Positions 1 to 9,513 are shown, numbered from the stretch's first letter. The stretch: 64,000 nucleotides of DNA from Brevibacillus centrosporus (GCF_003710815.1 NZ_RHHP01000025.1:62001-126000), one strand, 5' to 3'. Notes: a model not told the origin generated them from the sequence alone. Translations and numbers: made by a program.

Positions 1-1045
1 CCTCCTGCTGTTCGGGCACAGAAGGCTTCTCATCGAGAAATTCAAAGATTCGCTCTGACGACGCCATCGCCATCAAAAGTTGGTTGTACACCTGCCCCAA
101 GCGGGAAATCGGCTCCCAGAAGTTGCCCAAATAATAAGCGAAGGCAACGAACACGCCAATCGAGATCGTATCCGCCTGAATGAGCGTGGCTCCAAGCCAA
201 ATCAAGATCGCTGTACCGATGGCACCTGCCATATCCACGATGGGACGAAAGGTTGCACTTCGCTGTGTGGCTGTCCGCCAGGCTTCAAAGTTGTCCATGT
301 TCATCCGCTCGAAAAAAGCCAGATTCTCCTGCTCCTGGGTAAAGGACTGCGTGACGCGGATGCCCTGAATGCTCTCATTCAAATGGGAGTTAATCTTGGA
401 TTGCTTGAGACGCACGGTCTGCCATGCCAAGCGAATCTTCTTGCGCAGCTGAATGGAGATGAGGAACATGAGCGGCAAAACAATCATGATCCCAAAGGTC
501 AGCGTTGGGCTCAGCACGAACAGCATGACGAGAATGCCGATCAGCATCACGATATCGATGAAGATATTGACGACGCCATTCGTAAACAAATCCTGAAGCG
601 AATTGATGTCGTTGGTGATGCGGACCAGAATGGAGCCTGCCGAGCGCTTGTCAAAAAAGCGATGGGACAGTCTTTGGATATGGGTAAACAGCTCTTGGCG
701 CAAGTCGTAGATGACGGAATGCCCCAATTGATTCGTCCAGCGAATCCGCAGGGCACTCTCCATCCATCCCAATACATACAGTCCCATGATCATGCCCGCT
801 ACCTGGAACAGATCCATCAGATTCTTTTTCTGGATCGCCTCATCGATCGCGATACTGATCAGAAACGGTACCCCTAGCCGAACCAGTGTCACTACCGCCA
901 GAGAAAGGATGGCAAAAGGAAGCCATTTGCCCAGATACGGCTTCATGTAGCCCATCAACCTGGTCATTTGTGTCCAGTTGTACGGCTTGTCGATCACGTT
1001 CTCGACGGAGTATTGAAAGCGATCGTGTTTTTGCCTGCTTTTCAT
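1..1045 (-). CDS. ABC exporter half-transporter, membrane domain (3' part outside window)
   Basis: The minus-strand frame starts at an ATG at 1045 and runs off the left edge, so about 348 N-terminal codons are visible. They form a type I ABC exporter membrane domain: a polar N-terminus, several hydrophobic helices, and coupling-helix-like segments such as SHRFFDKRSAGSIL and TNDINSLQDLF. The nucleotide-binding domain must lie beyond the window. Its start codon overlaps the stop of the upstream ABC gene in an ATGA arrangement, so the two are translationally coupled and probably form a heterodimeric multidrug exporter of the Firmicute YfiBC/BmrCD kind. Exact substrate is unknown. The family call is firm; the heterodimer is inferred from gene order. 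Confidence 0.88.
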   Translation of the reverse strand, partial: MKSRQKHDRFQYSVENVIDKPYNWTQMTRLMGYMKPYLGKWLPFAILSLAVVTLVRLGVPFLISIAIDEAIQKKNLMDLFQVAGMIMGLYVLGWMESALRIRWTNQLGHSVIYDLRQELFTHIQRLSHRFFDKRSAGSILVRITNDINSLQDLFTNGVVNIFIDIVMLIGILVMLFVLSPTLTFGIMIVLPLMFLISIQLRKKIRLAWQTVRLKQSKINSHLNESIQGIRVTQSFTQEQENLAFFERMNMDNFEAWRTATQRSATFRPIVDMAGAIGTAILIWLGATLIQADTISIGVFVAFAYYLGNFWEPISRLGQVYNQLLMAMASSERIFEFLDEKPSVPEQQE

Positions 1046-2817
1046 ATCCGGCTCCCCTCCGCCTGCTGCGCCTCTTGATCCCGATCCTGGAACTGTACGT
1101 CGTAAATGCGTCGATAAGCTCCTGCAGGCAAAGCTATCAGTTGTTCATGAGTCCCCCGCTCGATCACCCGTCCAAGCTCCATCACGAGAATCTCATCTGC
1201 GTGCTTCAATGACGAGATCCGATGAGCGATGATAAAGGTCGTTCTGCCTACCATTACCTCTCGCAGTGACTGCTGGATCCGGTATTCCGTCTCCATGTCC
1301 ACGGCAGAAGTCGCATCGTCGAGAATCAGGATGCTCGGCTTGACCAAAAAAGCCCGGGCAATGGCGATTCGCTGTTTTTGCCCACCGGACAAGCCCAGCC
1401 CCCGCTCACCTAGAAGCGTGTCATAGCCATCTGGAAGCTCCCTGATAAAATCGTGTGCCTGCGCGTAAGCAGCTGCCTGGATGACCTCCTCTCTGCTCGC
1501 ATCTGGCCGTCCGTAGGCGATGTTGTCGTAAATGGAACAGGAAAAAAGGAACGATTCCTGAAAGACGACTCCCATATTCCGCCTCAAATGCTGGGGTGAA
1601 TAGCTCTCGCTGCTTTTTCCATCGATGAGGATGGTTCCCGCTGTCGGTTCGTAAAAACGGGAAATCAGCTGAGTCACACTCGTTTTTCCCGATCCGGTCG
1701 CGCCGATCAACCCGATGATTTTTCCCGGCGGCGCTTGAAAGCTGATCGACTGCAGGGCATGCTCATTGGCTTCGTTGTAGGCGAGGCCGACATCGATGAA
1801 CTGCACATGCCCCTTTATCGGAAGCTCCTCTTCATGGCTTGCGGCTGCTGGCACATGGCGACGATCATCTTCCTCGTATAGAACCTGCAGCAAGCGCTCC
1901 CCTGCCGCTTTCGACTGTGAATACGAGTTGAGAATAAAGCCAAGCTGCATCAACGGGCCGATAATGAACCAGACCAGACTGAAGAAAGCGACCAGTTCAC
2001 CTAGCTTCATTTGATCGTGAATGACCAGCCACCCGCCAAACACCAGCAAAGCCACCACACATAGATTGCCGAACAGCTCCATCAATGGAAAAAAGGTCCC
2101 CCAGATCCGGGCCGTCGAGATGTGATTTTCCTTATAATTCAGATTTTTGTCCGCAAACCTATTGATCTCGAAGTTTTCGCGTGATAGTGCCTTTACCGTA
2201 TTCATCCCGCTGATATTTTCCTGGACCTTGGTCGTCAGGGAGGCAAAAGCTTCCCGGATATGCTTGAAGGCGACATGAACCCGTTTGTCAAAGCGATAGG
2301 CAGTAAACCCGACAAACGGCATGGCGCACAGCGTAACCACCGCCAAGGACGGATGCAGATACAGCATGATGGCAAAGCCAAAGCCCGTGAGCAGTAAGAA
2401 GTTCAGGAACTGGGCTGAGCCAAACGACAAAAAGAACCGGAAGACCTCTACATCCCCCGCCAGCCGAGACATCAGATCTCCTGTTTTTGCATTGTCGTAG
2501 TAGCGAAAAGGGAGGTATTGCAGCTTCCGATACAATTCGTTGCGCAGCTCATACACGGTCGATACACCGAACAAGTCACCGAAATATTGATGGTAGTACA
2601 CCGCGACCCCTTTGATCCCCATCAGCAAAACGAAGCCGATCGCCAGATAAGGTACGAGTGCGTACTGCCTACGGGTAAAGACCTCGTCGATCGTGTACTT
2701 CAAAATAAGCGGGTAGATCACGGTGACGGCCGTCACGATAAACAACGACAGAATCGAAATACAGAAATAGCGCTTATAGGGCCAAAAGTACAACTTCAAT
2801 CGTTTAAAGGTTTCCAA
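1042..2817 (-). CDS. ABC exporter half-transporter (permease plus ATPase), multidrug type
   Basis: A 591-residue half-transporter. Residues 1-310 are the six-helix membrane domain. The C-terminal ATPase carries Walker A (GATGSGKTS), signature (LSGGQKQR), Walker B (ILILDDATS) and the H-loop (IIAHRIS). The start is a TTG with an AGGAGG box about 7 bases upstream. It is the first gene of a two-gene operon and its stop overlaps the next start by 4 bases. The D-loop Asp is present, but the Walker B motif ends DD rather than DE (LILDDATSA), so the catalytic glutamate is replaced by aspartate. In heterodimeric exporters this marks the degenerate site partner, which supports pairing with the downstream gene. 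Confidence 0.92.
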   Translation of the reverse strand: METFKRLKLYFWPYKRYFCISILSLFIVTAVTVIYPLILKYTIDEVFTRRQYALVPYLAIGFVLLMGIKGVAVYYHQYFGDLFGVSTVYELRNELYRKLQYLPFRYYDNAKTGDLMSRLAGDVEVFRFFLSFGSAQFLNFLLLTGFGFAIMLYLHPSLAVVTLCAMPFVGFTAYRFDKRVHVAFKHIREAFASLTTKVQENISGMNTVKALSRENFEINRFADKNLNYKENHISTARIWGTFFPLMELFGNLCVVALLVFGGWLVIHDQMKLGELVAFFSLVWFIIGPLMQLGFILNSYSQSKAAGERLLQVLYEEDDRRHVPAAASHEEELPIKGHVQFIDVGLAYNEANEHALQSISFQAPPGKIIGLIGATGSGKTSVTQLISRFYEPTAGTILIDGKSSESYSPQHLRRNMGVVFQESFLFSCSIYDNIAYGRPDASREEVIQAAAYAQAHDFIRELPDGYDTLLGERGLGLSGGQKQRIAIARAFLVKPSILILDDATSAVDMETEYRIQQSLREVMVGRTTFIIAHRISSLKHADEILVMELGRVIERGTHEQLIALPAGAYRRIYDVQFQDRDQEAQQAEGSRI

Positions 2818-2888
2818 GACCAGCTACCTCCTGCAAAGTGGAGTGTTGTCAAATGAAGCTCCGACACATATCATATGGCTCCATTACG

Positions 2889-2933
2889 CGAGTCAGACCA
2901 CAGAACGAGTCAGACCACAGAACGAGTCAGACC
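2889..2933. repeat. 17-bp tandem direct repeat, 2.6 copies
   Basis: The unit CGAGTCAGACCACAGAA occurs at 2889-2905 and 2906-2922, followed by an 11-base partial copy at 2923-2933. It lies in the intergenic space between the divergent ABC operon and the multicopper oxidase gene. It could be binding sites for a regulator or simple slippage; sequence alone does not decide. Confidence 0.9.
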
Positions 2934-3026
2934 TGAGACGGAGGCAAAATCATGCCTCAGTACGTTTGGGTCTTCCCGCTTCCTCTTTATGATAGAACGT
3001 GAACTTATAATCAGGAGGAAATACGC

Positions 3027-5129
3027 ATGCCGGATTTTCAAGCACTTGCCGGGTTCGATCAAGGCCTTCATTTGATTCTTTTGCTCTTGACGCTGCTCCC
3101 GGCGCTTCGGATCGGCAGCCTCGTCTTTCGACCTGCGGGGTATGCCATGGCGAAGAGTGCCCGCTGGAACCTGCTTTGGATCGGTACAGCGCTGCTTGTA
3201 GCACTCGCTCAATGGGGAACGACCTGGATGCTTTATGAATCATTTGGATGGATGTACATAAAAGACAAGCTGCTCGGTTTTCTCCCCCTCATTTTCTTGC
3301 CAGCGGTCGTGACAGCCTTTGTCACGGTACCACGTCTCTGGCGGCTGGCGACGCACGGACCGATTGTCACTCCCTTTGCCATCACATCGGACAATACTAG
3401 GACCAGCGGGGAAATGGAGAAGATCAGGCGGCATAAAGCAACAGCACCCGAGATGATCGTACCTGTTTACACGTTTGCCCTTGGCGCCATCCTCGCCGCT
3501 ATTCTGCAATTTTTCATTCCCGCAGTCACACTGCAATGGGACCTGCTTTTTATTTTCTGGGGGTGCCTGATCGCTGGCTCCTCCGCTTTTTGGATTTGGC
3601 AATCGTGGCAGCAGCAGCGCTTAGGACACTCTGGAACGCTTACTCGATCGGGTTTCGTCATTCGATTCCTCCGCGGCGTATTCGTTCTCCTGCTGCTTTC
3701 CGGCGGCTCGCTTACCTGGTTCAGTCAGGCGATGCATGCGAGCAGGCTGCCTGATCAGATGAGCATGGCCCCCGTTCATGGTCAGCACTCTCCTGCCTTT
3801 TCTGGCCCATCTGTCTCTGTGACGGAGCTGACGGGTCCTCGAACGGGGGTACCTGATCGCCAGTTTACGTTGACCGCCCAAAAAACGATGCGCAAGCTTC
3901 CCTCTGGAAAAACCATCGAGGCATGGACCTACAATGGCCAATATCCCGGACCCGAGCTGCGCATGAAGCAAGGAGAATTGGTCGAAGTCGTGCTGAAGAA
4001 CAAGGACATCGATGCAGGTGTCACCCTCCACTGGCACGGTTTGAATGTGCCGAATGCAGAAGATGGAGTCGCAGGTGCCACTCAGGACGCCGTGCTTCCC
4101 GGCGAAACGCATGTGTACCGCTTTGTCGCAGAGCAAACCGGAACGTACTGGTACCATTCCCACCAGCAATCCGCCGTTCAAGTAAAAAAGGGATTGCTGG
4201 GCGCACTGATCATCGAGCCTGCCACAACGCCAAATCCAGCCCCCTCACCCCAGCTTGATCTTGCACTCGTCCATCACAAGCTTGGATCTGGAGAAAGAAT
4301 TACACTGAGCGGCATAACGGGAAGCACGACAAAGACAGCTGCTCCGGGAACCTCTGTCCGCCTGCGGCTCATTAATGCGGACAGCTTTCCAGCTACCTTC
4401 CGACTGCAGGGAGCATCGTTTCAGGTTGCAGCCATTGACGGAAATGACGTGCATGAGCCGAATCTGATCGCAAATCAGCAGCTGCTTCTCGCAGCAGGCG
4501 GGAGATATGACGTCATTTTCACGATGCCGGATCATCCTGTTTTTCTTTCTCCATCGAAAACAGATAATGACAACGGCCTCTTACTCAGCCCACACGGCTC
4601 GGGAGATGCACCTGCTCCTCTCCCCGACCTGCCTTATTTTGACCCTGCCAGCTATGGGAGTCCTCTGTCGCTGCCTTTCACGCTTCAAACCGCATACGAT
4701 CGGGACTTTCAGCTCGTTTTCGACGTTCAGTTCGGTTTTTATAACGGGCGTCTGGATGGGCTTTGGACGATAAATGGCCGTGTCTTTCCGAATACGCCCA
4801 TGCTTCATGTGAAAGAAGGCGATCTCGTCAAAATGACTTTCGTAAACCGCAGCTTCATGGACCACCCGATGCATCTGCACGGCCATCACATGCTCGTGCT
4901 CAGTCAAAATGGCAAACCAACTACTGGCAGCCCCTGGTGGACCGATACGTTGAATGTGGCTCCAGGAGAGACCTACATCGTCGCTTTTCGCGCTGATAAT
5001 CCTGGTCTGTGGATGGATCATTGCCACAATCTCAGCCATGCTGCTCTGGGAATGAGTATGCATCTGGTGTACGAGGGCATCTCCTCTCCTTTCCTCATCG
5101 GTAGCCAGACACGCAACCAGCCGGAATAA
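3027..5129 (+). CDS. Multicopper oxidase with N-terminal membrane domain
   Basis: A 700-residue protein preceded by an excellent RBS (AGGAGG at about 3014, ATG 3027). The first 240 residues contain five or six hydrophobic helices; three cupredoxin-type domains follow from about residue 260. Copper ligands are all visible: HWHG near residue 335, WYHSH near 378, HPMHLHGH near 613 and HCHNLSHAALGM near 665. Family members oxidise phenols, metal ions or other donors with reduction of oxygen to water. The membrane domain should hold the oxidase domain at the outer face of the cell membrane. It is monocistronic, between a divergent ABC operon and a terminator. The substrate cannot be assigned; Cu, Mn and phenolic oxidation are all possible. 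Confidence 0.93.
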   Translation: MPDFQALAGFDQGLHLILLLLTLLPALRIGSLVFRPAGYAMAKSARWNLLWIGTALLVALAQWGTTWMLYESFGWMYIKDKLLGFLPLIFLPAVVTAFVTVPRLWRLATHGPIVTPFAITSDNTRTSGEMEKIRRHKATAPEMIVPVYTFALGAILAAILQFFIPAVTLQWDLLFIFWGCLIAGSSAFWIWQSWQQQRLGHSGTLTRSGFVIRFLRGVFVLLLLSGGSLTWFSQAMHASRLPDQMSMAPVHGQHSPAFSGPSVSVTELTGPRTGVPDRQFTLTAQKTMRKLPSGKTIEAWTYNGQYPGPELRMKQGELVEVVLKNKDIDAGVTLHWHGLNVPNAEDGVAGATQDAVLPGETHVYRFVAEQTGTYWYHSHQQSAVQVKKGLLGALIIEPATTPNPAPSPQLDLALVHHKLGSGERITLSGITGSTTKTAAPGTSVRLRLINADSFPATFRLQGASFQVAAIDGNDVHEPNLIANQQLLLAAGGRYDVIFTMPDHPVFLSPSKTDNDNGLLLSPHGSGDAPAPLPDLPYFDPASYGSPLSLPFTLQTAYDRDFQLVFDVQFGFYNGRLDGLWTINGRVFPNTPMLHVKEGDLVKMTFVNRSFMDHPMHLHGHHMLVLSQNGKPTTGSPWWTDTLNVAPGETYIVAFRADNPGLWMDHCHNLSHAALGMSMHLVYEGISSPFLIGSQTRNQPE

Positions 5130-5171
5130 TGGATTGTCCTAGATCAAAAGAAAGCCTGTTGAAGTAAAAAA

Positions 5172-5206
5172 ACAGCCTGAATGCATATGTGCATGGGCTG
5201 CTTTTC
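5172..5206 (+). terminator. Rho-independent terminator of multicopper oxidase gene
   Basis: An A-rich stretch, then CAGCC...GGCTG arms around an ATGCATATGTGCAT inner hairpin, then CTTTTCTT. It sits about 40 bases after the oxidase stop codon. Confidence 0.7.
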
Positions 5207-5221
5207 TTATGATGAGTGGGC

Positions 5222-5458
5222 TTATCTGTTTTTTCGCTTTTTCCGGCTTCTCTTTTGCTGCCTCCTGCTGTCTGGTACCCGTTCCAATCTGCGAAGCTTC
5301 TGCTTTCGGACGAGCAAGACTGCCCTGAGTGAAGTTCGATGTGGCATCCAGATTCCCTGCTCGCTTTTGCTCCTCTTTTTGAGGCGGACCGGAACGCCGC
5401 TATCCCAGCCCAGTGATGGCAACTCTTCCTTAACTCGCAAAACCATATAAACAGGCAT
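5222..5458 (-). CDS. Hypothetical small basic protein
   Basis: A 78-codon frame whose C-terminal 25 residues are very rich in Lys/Arg (ends KRSRKKRKNR). An internal ATG at codon 5 (5446) is an alternative start. No convincing Shine-Dalgarno is seen for either. It lies between two terminators in the same orientation as the proline dehydrogenase relic, whose own terminator separates them. I recognise no family. It may be a spurious frame; it is listed because it is the longest protein-like frame in this stretch. Confidence 0.3.
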   Translation of the reverse strand: MPVYMVLRVKEELPSLGWDSGVPVRLKKRSKSEQGIWMPHRTSLRAVLLVRKQKLRRLERVPDSRRQQKRSRKKRKNR

Positions 5459-5503
5459 GCACCTGTATAGACGGATTGTTGCGTGAAAAAGCTACACTTG
5501 CCT

Positions 5504-5550
5504 AAAAAAAGCCTCCGCATTGGCCTGTCTGCCGTGCGGAGGCTTTTTGG
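5504..5550 (-). terminator. Bidirectional-looking terminator after proline dehydrogenase
   Basis: A perfect 9-bp stem, GCCTCCGCA (5511-5519) with TGCGGAGGC (5535-5543), is flanked by seven A on the left and five T on the right. It lies just downstream of the stop of the minus-strand proline dehydrogenase relic. Confidence 0.9.
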
Positions 5551-5562
5551 TCTCATGTCCAC

Positions 5563-6199
5563 CTATCCTTCGTACCCTAGACGGGTGGTTCTTACTGGAT
5601 CAAGCATGTCTGCGATCGCTTTGTGTACGTTCGGCGGATACTCCGCGAGCCGGTGGCATAAATAGAGATACCACTCCTTTCCATAAGGAAGGTACAGCCG
5701 CACCGGTACGCCCGCTTTTCGCATGCTCTGTGCCAGCTCTGGCCGCACGCCATACAGCAGCTCCAGCTCCACCTGAGGCAGCTTCAGATACTCTCTCTTC
5801 TGAAGCTCATCGATAATCTCCTGATCGTGAGTAGCGATTGCACAGTCATGACCAGCCTCCACACACAGCTTGGCAAGCTGCAAATAACGCTCGTTCAGCT
5901 CAGCCGATCGCCCGAATGCCAGGTTCTGAGGCTCCTTGAAAGCGCCCTTCACCAGACGGATTTTCCCCGGAAGTACCAGCACGCGCTTGAGATCCTCCAC
6001 GGAGCGATGCAGATGTGCCTGTACCGTAATCCCAATATTCGCGTGGCGCTGTGCCAACTGTTCATAGGTGGAGAGAATCGCTTGCTGCCGCAAGCAGCAG
6101 CGGGTAAAGCAAACGGGAGCTCAGTACCGTTTCCTTGATTTCTTCGTCGCGGGCTATCGTTCGCAGCACCTCTGCCGTTATTTGCTCGTCTCTCGTCAT
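5563..6199 (-). pseudogene. Proline dehydrogenase, internally deleted and frameshifted
   Basis: The expected N-terminus starts at ATG 6199, after a GAGGGGAAGA ribosome binding site, and reads MTRDEQITAEVL...LLYPLLL for about 36 codons. It then runs into a stop near 6068. From about 6085 another frame gives the C-terminal half of a PutA/FadM-type proline dehydrogenase: TVQAHLHRS, IRLVKGAF, AIATHD, LELLYGVRPELA, VRLYLPYG and RRLAEYP-like motifs. Roughly 100 codons of the TIM barrel between the two parts are missing and the frame changes at the joint. Intact enzymes oxidise proline to pyrroline-5-carboxylate with FAD. Without half of the barrel this product should be inactive. The gene is divergent from a likewise broken MocR-type regulator. 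Confidence 0.85.
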
Positions 6200-6324
6200 C
6201 CAGCTCTCTTCCCCTCAAGCGAATTGAACTTCTCTCTATCAACCTACCATGGTAAGCTGAAGACGATTAGATCCAGTTTGCTGTGATTTTCATAGGTCCA
6301 GTTTGCAAGGAGGTCTCTCTCGTC

Positions 6325-7759
6325 TTGACGTGGATAACGATTGATCGGGACAAGCCGATACCTTTGACCCGACAGCTGTATACAGAATTGCGCGGACAGA
6401 TTCTTCGCGGGGACAGGAAGGCGCAAGACAAGCTGCCGTCAACGCGTAAAATGGCAGAGGATCTGGGCATTTCCCGCAATGTTGTCATCGAAGCGTATGA
6501 GCAGCTCTTCGCGGAAGGCTATATGGAGAGCAGGAGGTTCCGGGTACTTCGTTTCTGCCGGAATCTATTTGGAGCAGCACGCACGCAAAGAAACCCCGCC
6601 TATTTCCTCGGGAGAAAACAAGGCAGAGTCCTTGTCGATCATCGACTTTCGCTCAGGCGTCCCTGATTTGACACATTTCCCCCGGCAGATTTGGGGAAAA
6701 ATGGTCCAACGCGCATGCCAGGAGGCTCCCCTATCCGCCTTTGGCTACGGACGTCCTGAAGGCCGCCTCGAGCTGCGACAGGTCGTCAGCCGTTACTTGT
6801 ATCGAACGCGTGGCGTCCAGTGCAAGCCTGAGCAAATCATCGTCACGTCTGGTGCCACCCAAGCCCTCACGCTTATTGCCAAAGTCCTGCTCGGCCAAGG
6901 CAAGAGCGCCGTAATCGAGGACCCGATCACCCAAGACATTCAAACCATTTTCAAAGCGACAGGGGCGGTGCTTCGTCCTGTTTCCACAGATGAGTACGGA
7001 CTCATGACAGAGCAGCTGCCATCCCGCGAAGAGTCAGCACCAAGCTTTGTTTTCCTCACACCTTCCAACCAGTTTCCACTCGGCGGGACATTGCCCATCC
7101 AACGCAGGCTGCAGCTGATCCGCTACGCTCGCCTGACTGATTGCTACATCGTAGAGGATGACTACGACAGCGAATTTCGCTACGACTCTGCCCCGATCAG
7201 TTCGCTCCAAGGACTCGCCGAGGAGCGTGTCATCTACATCGGATCCTTCAGCAAAATCCTTTCTCCCGGGCTCAGGCTTGGCTACCTCGTACTGCCACCG
7301 GACCTGGTCGAACGCTACCGGGACGCCAAATGGTACTCCGACCTGCATACACCTGCGCTCGATCAGCTGGCTCTAGCCATGTTTATCGAGGAAGGCCATC
7401 TGGAAAAGTACATCAGCCGGGTGAAAAAGTTGTATCGAAAGCGCAGGCAGGCACTGTGCGGGGCACTGGAACAAACCTTCCTTGGAACAACGGATATACG
7501 GATTCTAGGCGCATCTGCCGGCTTGCACATCGTTGCGGCCTTTGCCGATATTCCTTTTACTCCTGCGTTATTGGAAAAACTGCAAGTTGCCGGTGTCCGC
7601 GTCTATCCGGTGGAGGAGCACGCGATATGCCCTGGCAGACACGTAGACAAGATCATCTTGGGATATGGCAACTTATCGGAGGAAAAAATCGTGGAAGGTG
7701 TCAAACGCCTCTACTCTGTTTTGTCTGTGGCGGGTAGCCTATCTGGCGAAAACCTTTAG
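6325..7759 (+). pseudogene. MocR-family (GntR/aminotransferase) regulator with a frameshift
   Basis: Start TTG at 6325 follows AAGGAGGT at 6307-6314. The first frame gives a GntR winged helix (LYTELRGQIL, LPSTRKMAEDLGISRNVV, YEQLFAEGYMES). Near 6533-6538 reading must move to another frame, which continues with GGSGYFVSAG and then a full fold-type I aminotransferase domain: TSGATQALTLIA, the SNQFPLGG region, VEDDYDSEFRY and the PLP-lysine segment YIGSFSKILSPGLRLGY. One missing base in AGCAGGAGG explains the break. Intact proteins use PLP to sense amino compounds and control nearby catabolic genes. The divergent proline dehydrogenase is the natural target but is itself broken. A sequencing error cannot be excluded. 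Confidence 0.85.
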
Positions 7760-8229
7760 TTCGACAGCTCAAAATATTGACCGAATTCTTTGTCGCAGCC
7801 TTTTAGTATGTATTCGTTCTTTCCCTTGCTTTTGCTCGCGATGGCGATTCCTTCACAGGTAGTCGTTTGGCGCCCTTTGTCCTTTCCGCCATATTTGTCC
7901 ATCGAATCATCATAAGTAAAAACCACTTTCTGTCCGTCGTACACCAGCTCTTCGAAAGTCGGATCGCCTTCAATCGTGTAGCTCGTGATCCGCACCTGAT
8001 CAGGCGTTTGTTGAGCGACATTTTTCATGAACTGCTCCCATCGCTCCCAGTTGGCTATTCGGCTATGCAAATTCACGACATCCCCATTTTCGATGGCCTT
8101 TTCCGCTCGATAGGGATCGGTTAATTCGGGAAACGCTGGCGTGCTCTCGCCGCCTGCCTGCTCCTTTTGCCCGCAGGCAGCGAGGAGACAGACCACTGTC
8201 AGCAGTAAGGATATGGTTTTCATTTGCAT
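7756..8229 (-). CDS. DUF4362-type lipoprotein
   Basis: About 157 residues with a lipoprotein signal ending in LLAAC, so the lipid-modified cysteine is near residue 19. The mature part has the signature seen in Bacillus DUF4362 proteins: NGDVVNLH near the start, RITSYTIEGDP in the middle, then FTYDDSMDKYGG, TTCEGIA and LKGC, with two cysteines that could form a disulfide. ATG 8229 is preferred because GGGAGAG lies about 10 bases upstream; GTG 8235 and ATG 8223 are alternatives. Its stop overlaps the convergent MocR stop by 4 bases. Function is unknown; it should sit on the outer face of the membrane. Confidence 0.8.
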   Translation of the reverse strand: MQMKTISLLLTVVCLLAACGQKEQAGGESTPAFPELTDPYRAEKAIENGDVVNLHSRIANWERWEQFMKNVAQQTPDQVRITSYTIEGDPTFEELVYDGQKVVFTYDDSMDKYGGKDKGRQTTTCEGIAIASKSKGKNEYILKGCDKEFGQYFELSN

Positions 8230-8385
8230 TTGCACTTGCTCTCCCCTTATCTCTTTTTCGTATATCGTTTATACGAGAAATTCGCCCATTTTGTTTCGAG
8301 CATTTTTTTTGCTTCATCTGCGGTTCAAAATGCGCTCGTGCGTCTTCGTTACTTCGTCCTGATCAGAGGTTTTGTGCTCAATAAA

Positions 8386-8437
8386 ACAGCAGCAGTCCAG
8401 GACATTTTTTTGTCCATGGCTGCTGCTGTCTTTTTTT
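8386..8437. terminator. Strong hairpin with T-run
   Basis: Ten perfect pairs, ACAGCAGCAG (8386-8395) with CTGCTGCTGT (8420-8429), with further internal pairing and seven T from 8431. The T-run favours plus-strand termination, although no plus gene precedes it; on the minus strand it follows the small gene at 8495-8698. Confidence 0.75.
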
Positions 8438-8494
8438 GGGGTCAGTCTATTACGAGTTTTCCTTCGATGAACGGGAATCGGGAATCACAGATTC

Positions 8495-8698
8495 CTATCT
8501 GCGACGCCGACAGCACTCCGGTGGACAATTCCTGCAATGATCTGGACACCGCCACCTGCGATTTCTTCCGTACCCATAACTTGATTCTGGTGGTGGAGTC
8601 CCATGCCTTTGCGATGGGGAATACGAGGAAGGGTAATACGCGGATTGGTTGTAAGACGAGGATTGGGATGACGACCAATTGGAACTTGGATAATACAT
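8495..8698 (-). CDS. Small Ser/Tyr-rich protein with Cys/Arg-rich tail
   Basis: A 67-residue frame starting at ATG 8698 after AAAGAGGG. The first 45 residues are dominated by Tyr, Ser, Pro and Gln (MYYPSSNWSSSQSSSYNQ). The tail has four Cys among many Arg and Pro residues (RCPDHCRNCPPECC). I recognise no family. Such composition is common among spore-coat and other cross-linked or surface-associated small proteins of spore formers, but this is composition-based inference only. Confidence 0.6.
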   Translation of the reverse strand: MYYPSSNWSSSQSSSYNQSAYYPSSYSPSQRHGTPPPESSYGYGRNRRWRCPDHCRNCPPECCRRRR

Positions 8699-8934
8699 GC
8701 TGTCGCCCTCTTTCTTGTTAAATTTGGATGACTCTATGTGTATATGCAGGAGAGCATTCACCCGAATAGACGAGTAACATCCCGGATCACAAAATGAGGA
8801 AGCTGCCTAGGTCTAATTCCTTGCCTTTCAAAAAGATTTCTGGCTTGTTTCATTCCATTCAAACTCTACCTATTCCTGACAGCAGTTCCTCGTTATACTA
8901 GAAAATAACAGCACACGGAAAGGGAGAGTCTACG

Positions 8935-9513
8935 ATGACATTTCATGAAGAAGCAGCACTGCTGCCTGTTCGCTTTTTGGAGGGGGAGCGCGTCTATTTA
9001 CGTCCCATTGGTTTGGAGGATACGGATTGGTATTTTCGTTCCTTGTACAATCACGAGGGCCGTCTTCTCACAGGCACCCAAAAGCATTATTCACGTGAAC
9101 AAATCCAGCAGTATATCCAGAGCAAGGCACAGGATTCCTCCAGTGTGCTGCTGCTCATCGCGCAGCGGGACAACGACCGGGTTATCGGAGATATTCAGAT
9201 CGGCGCTATCGACACATTCAACCGAAACGCTTTTCTCCGCATCGCCATCGACCAGCAGGAAAACCAAGGGAAGGGCTTTGGCAGCGAAGCCATCCGTCTC
9301 ATGCTGGATTACGGGTTTGGTATTCTCAATCTCCATCGGATCGAGCTCAATGTCTTCGCCTATAACGAACGTGCCATCCATACGTATGAAAAACTCGGCT
9401 TTCAGCGGGAAGGCGTGCAGCGCCAAGCTCTCTATTACAATCACGCCTATCACGACTCGATTCTCATGTCGATGCTGGCAGAGGAGTATCGGGCGAAATA
9501 CCTCGGATTATAG
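8935..9513 (+). CDS. GNAT-family N-acetyltransferase (RimJ/RimL-like)
   Basis: A 192-residue protein with a GGGAGAG box 10 bases before ATG 8935. It begins with VRFLEGERVYLRPI, typical of RimJ/RimL-like acetyltransferases. The acetyl-CoA binding loop is ENQGKGFGSEAIRLMLDYGF near residues 115-134, and the C-terminal signature is NVFAYNERAIHTYEKLGF followed by EG. It would transfer acetyl from acetyl-CoA to an amine; the acceptor (protein N-terminus, antibiotic or metabolite) is not predictable. Only 17 bases separate it from the serine hydrolase gene, so the two are probably co-transcribed. Confidence 0.9.
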   Translation: MTFHEEAALLPVRFLEGERVYLRPIGLEDTDWYFRSLYNHEGRLLTGTQKHYSREQIQQYIQSKAQDSSSVLLLIAQRDNDRVIGDIQIGAIDTFNRNAFLRIAIDQQENQGKGFGSEAIRLMLDYGFGILNLHRIELNVFAYNERAIHTYEKLGFQREGVQRQALYYNHAYHDSILMSMLAEEYRAKYLGL

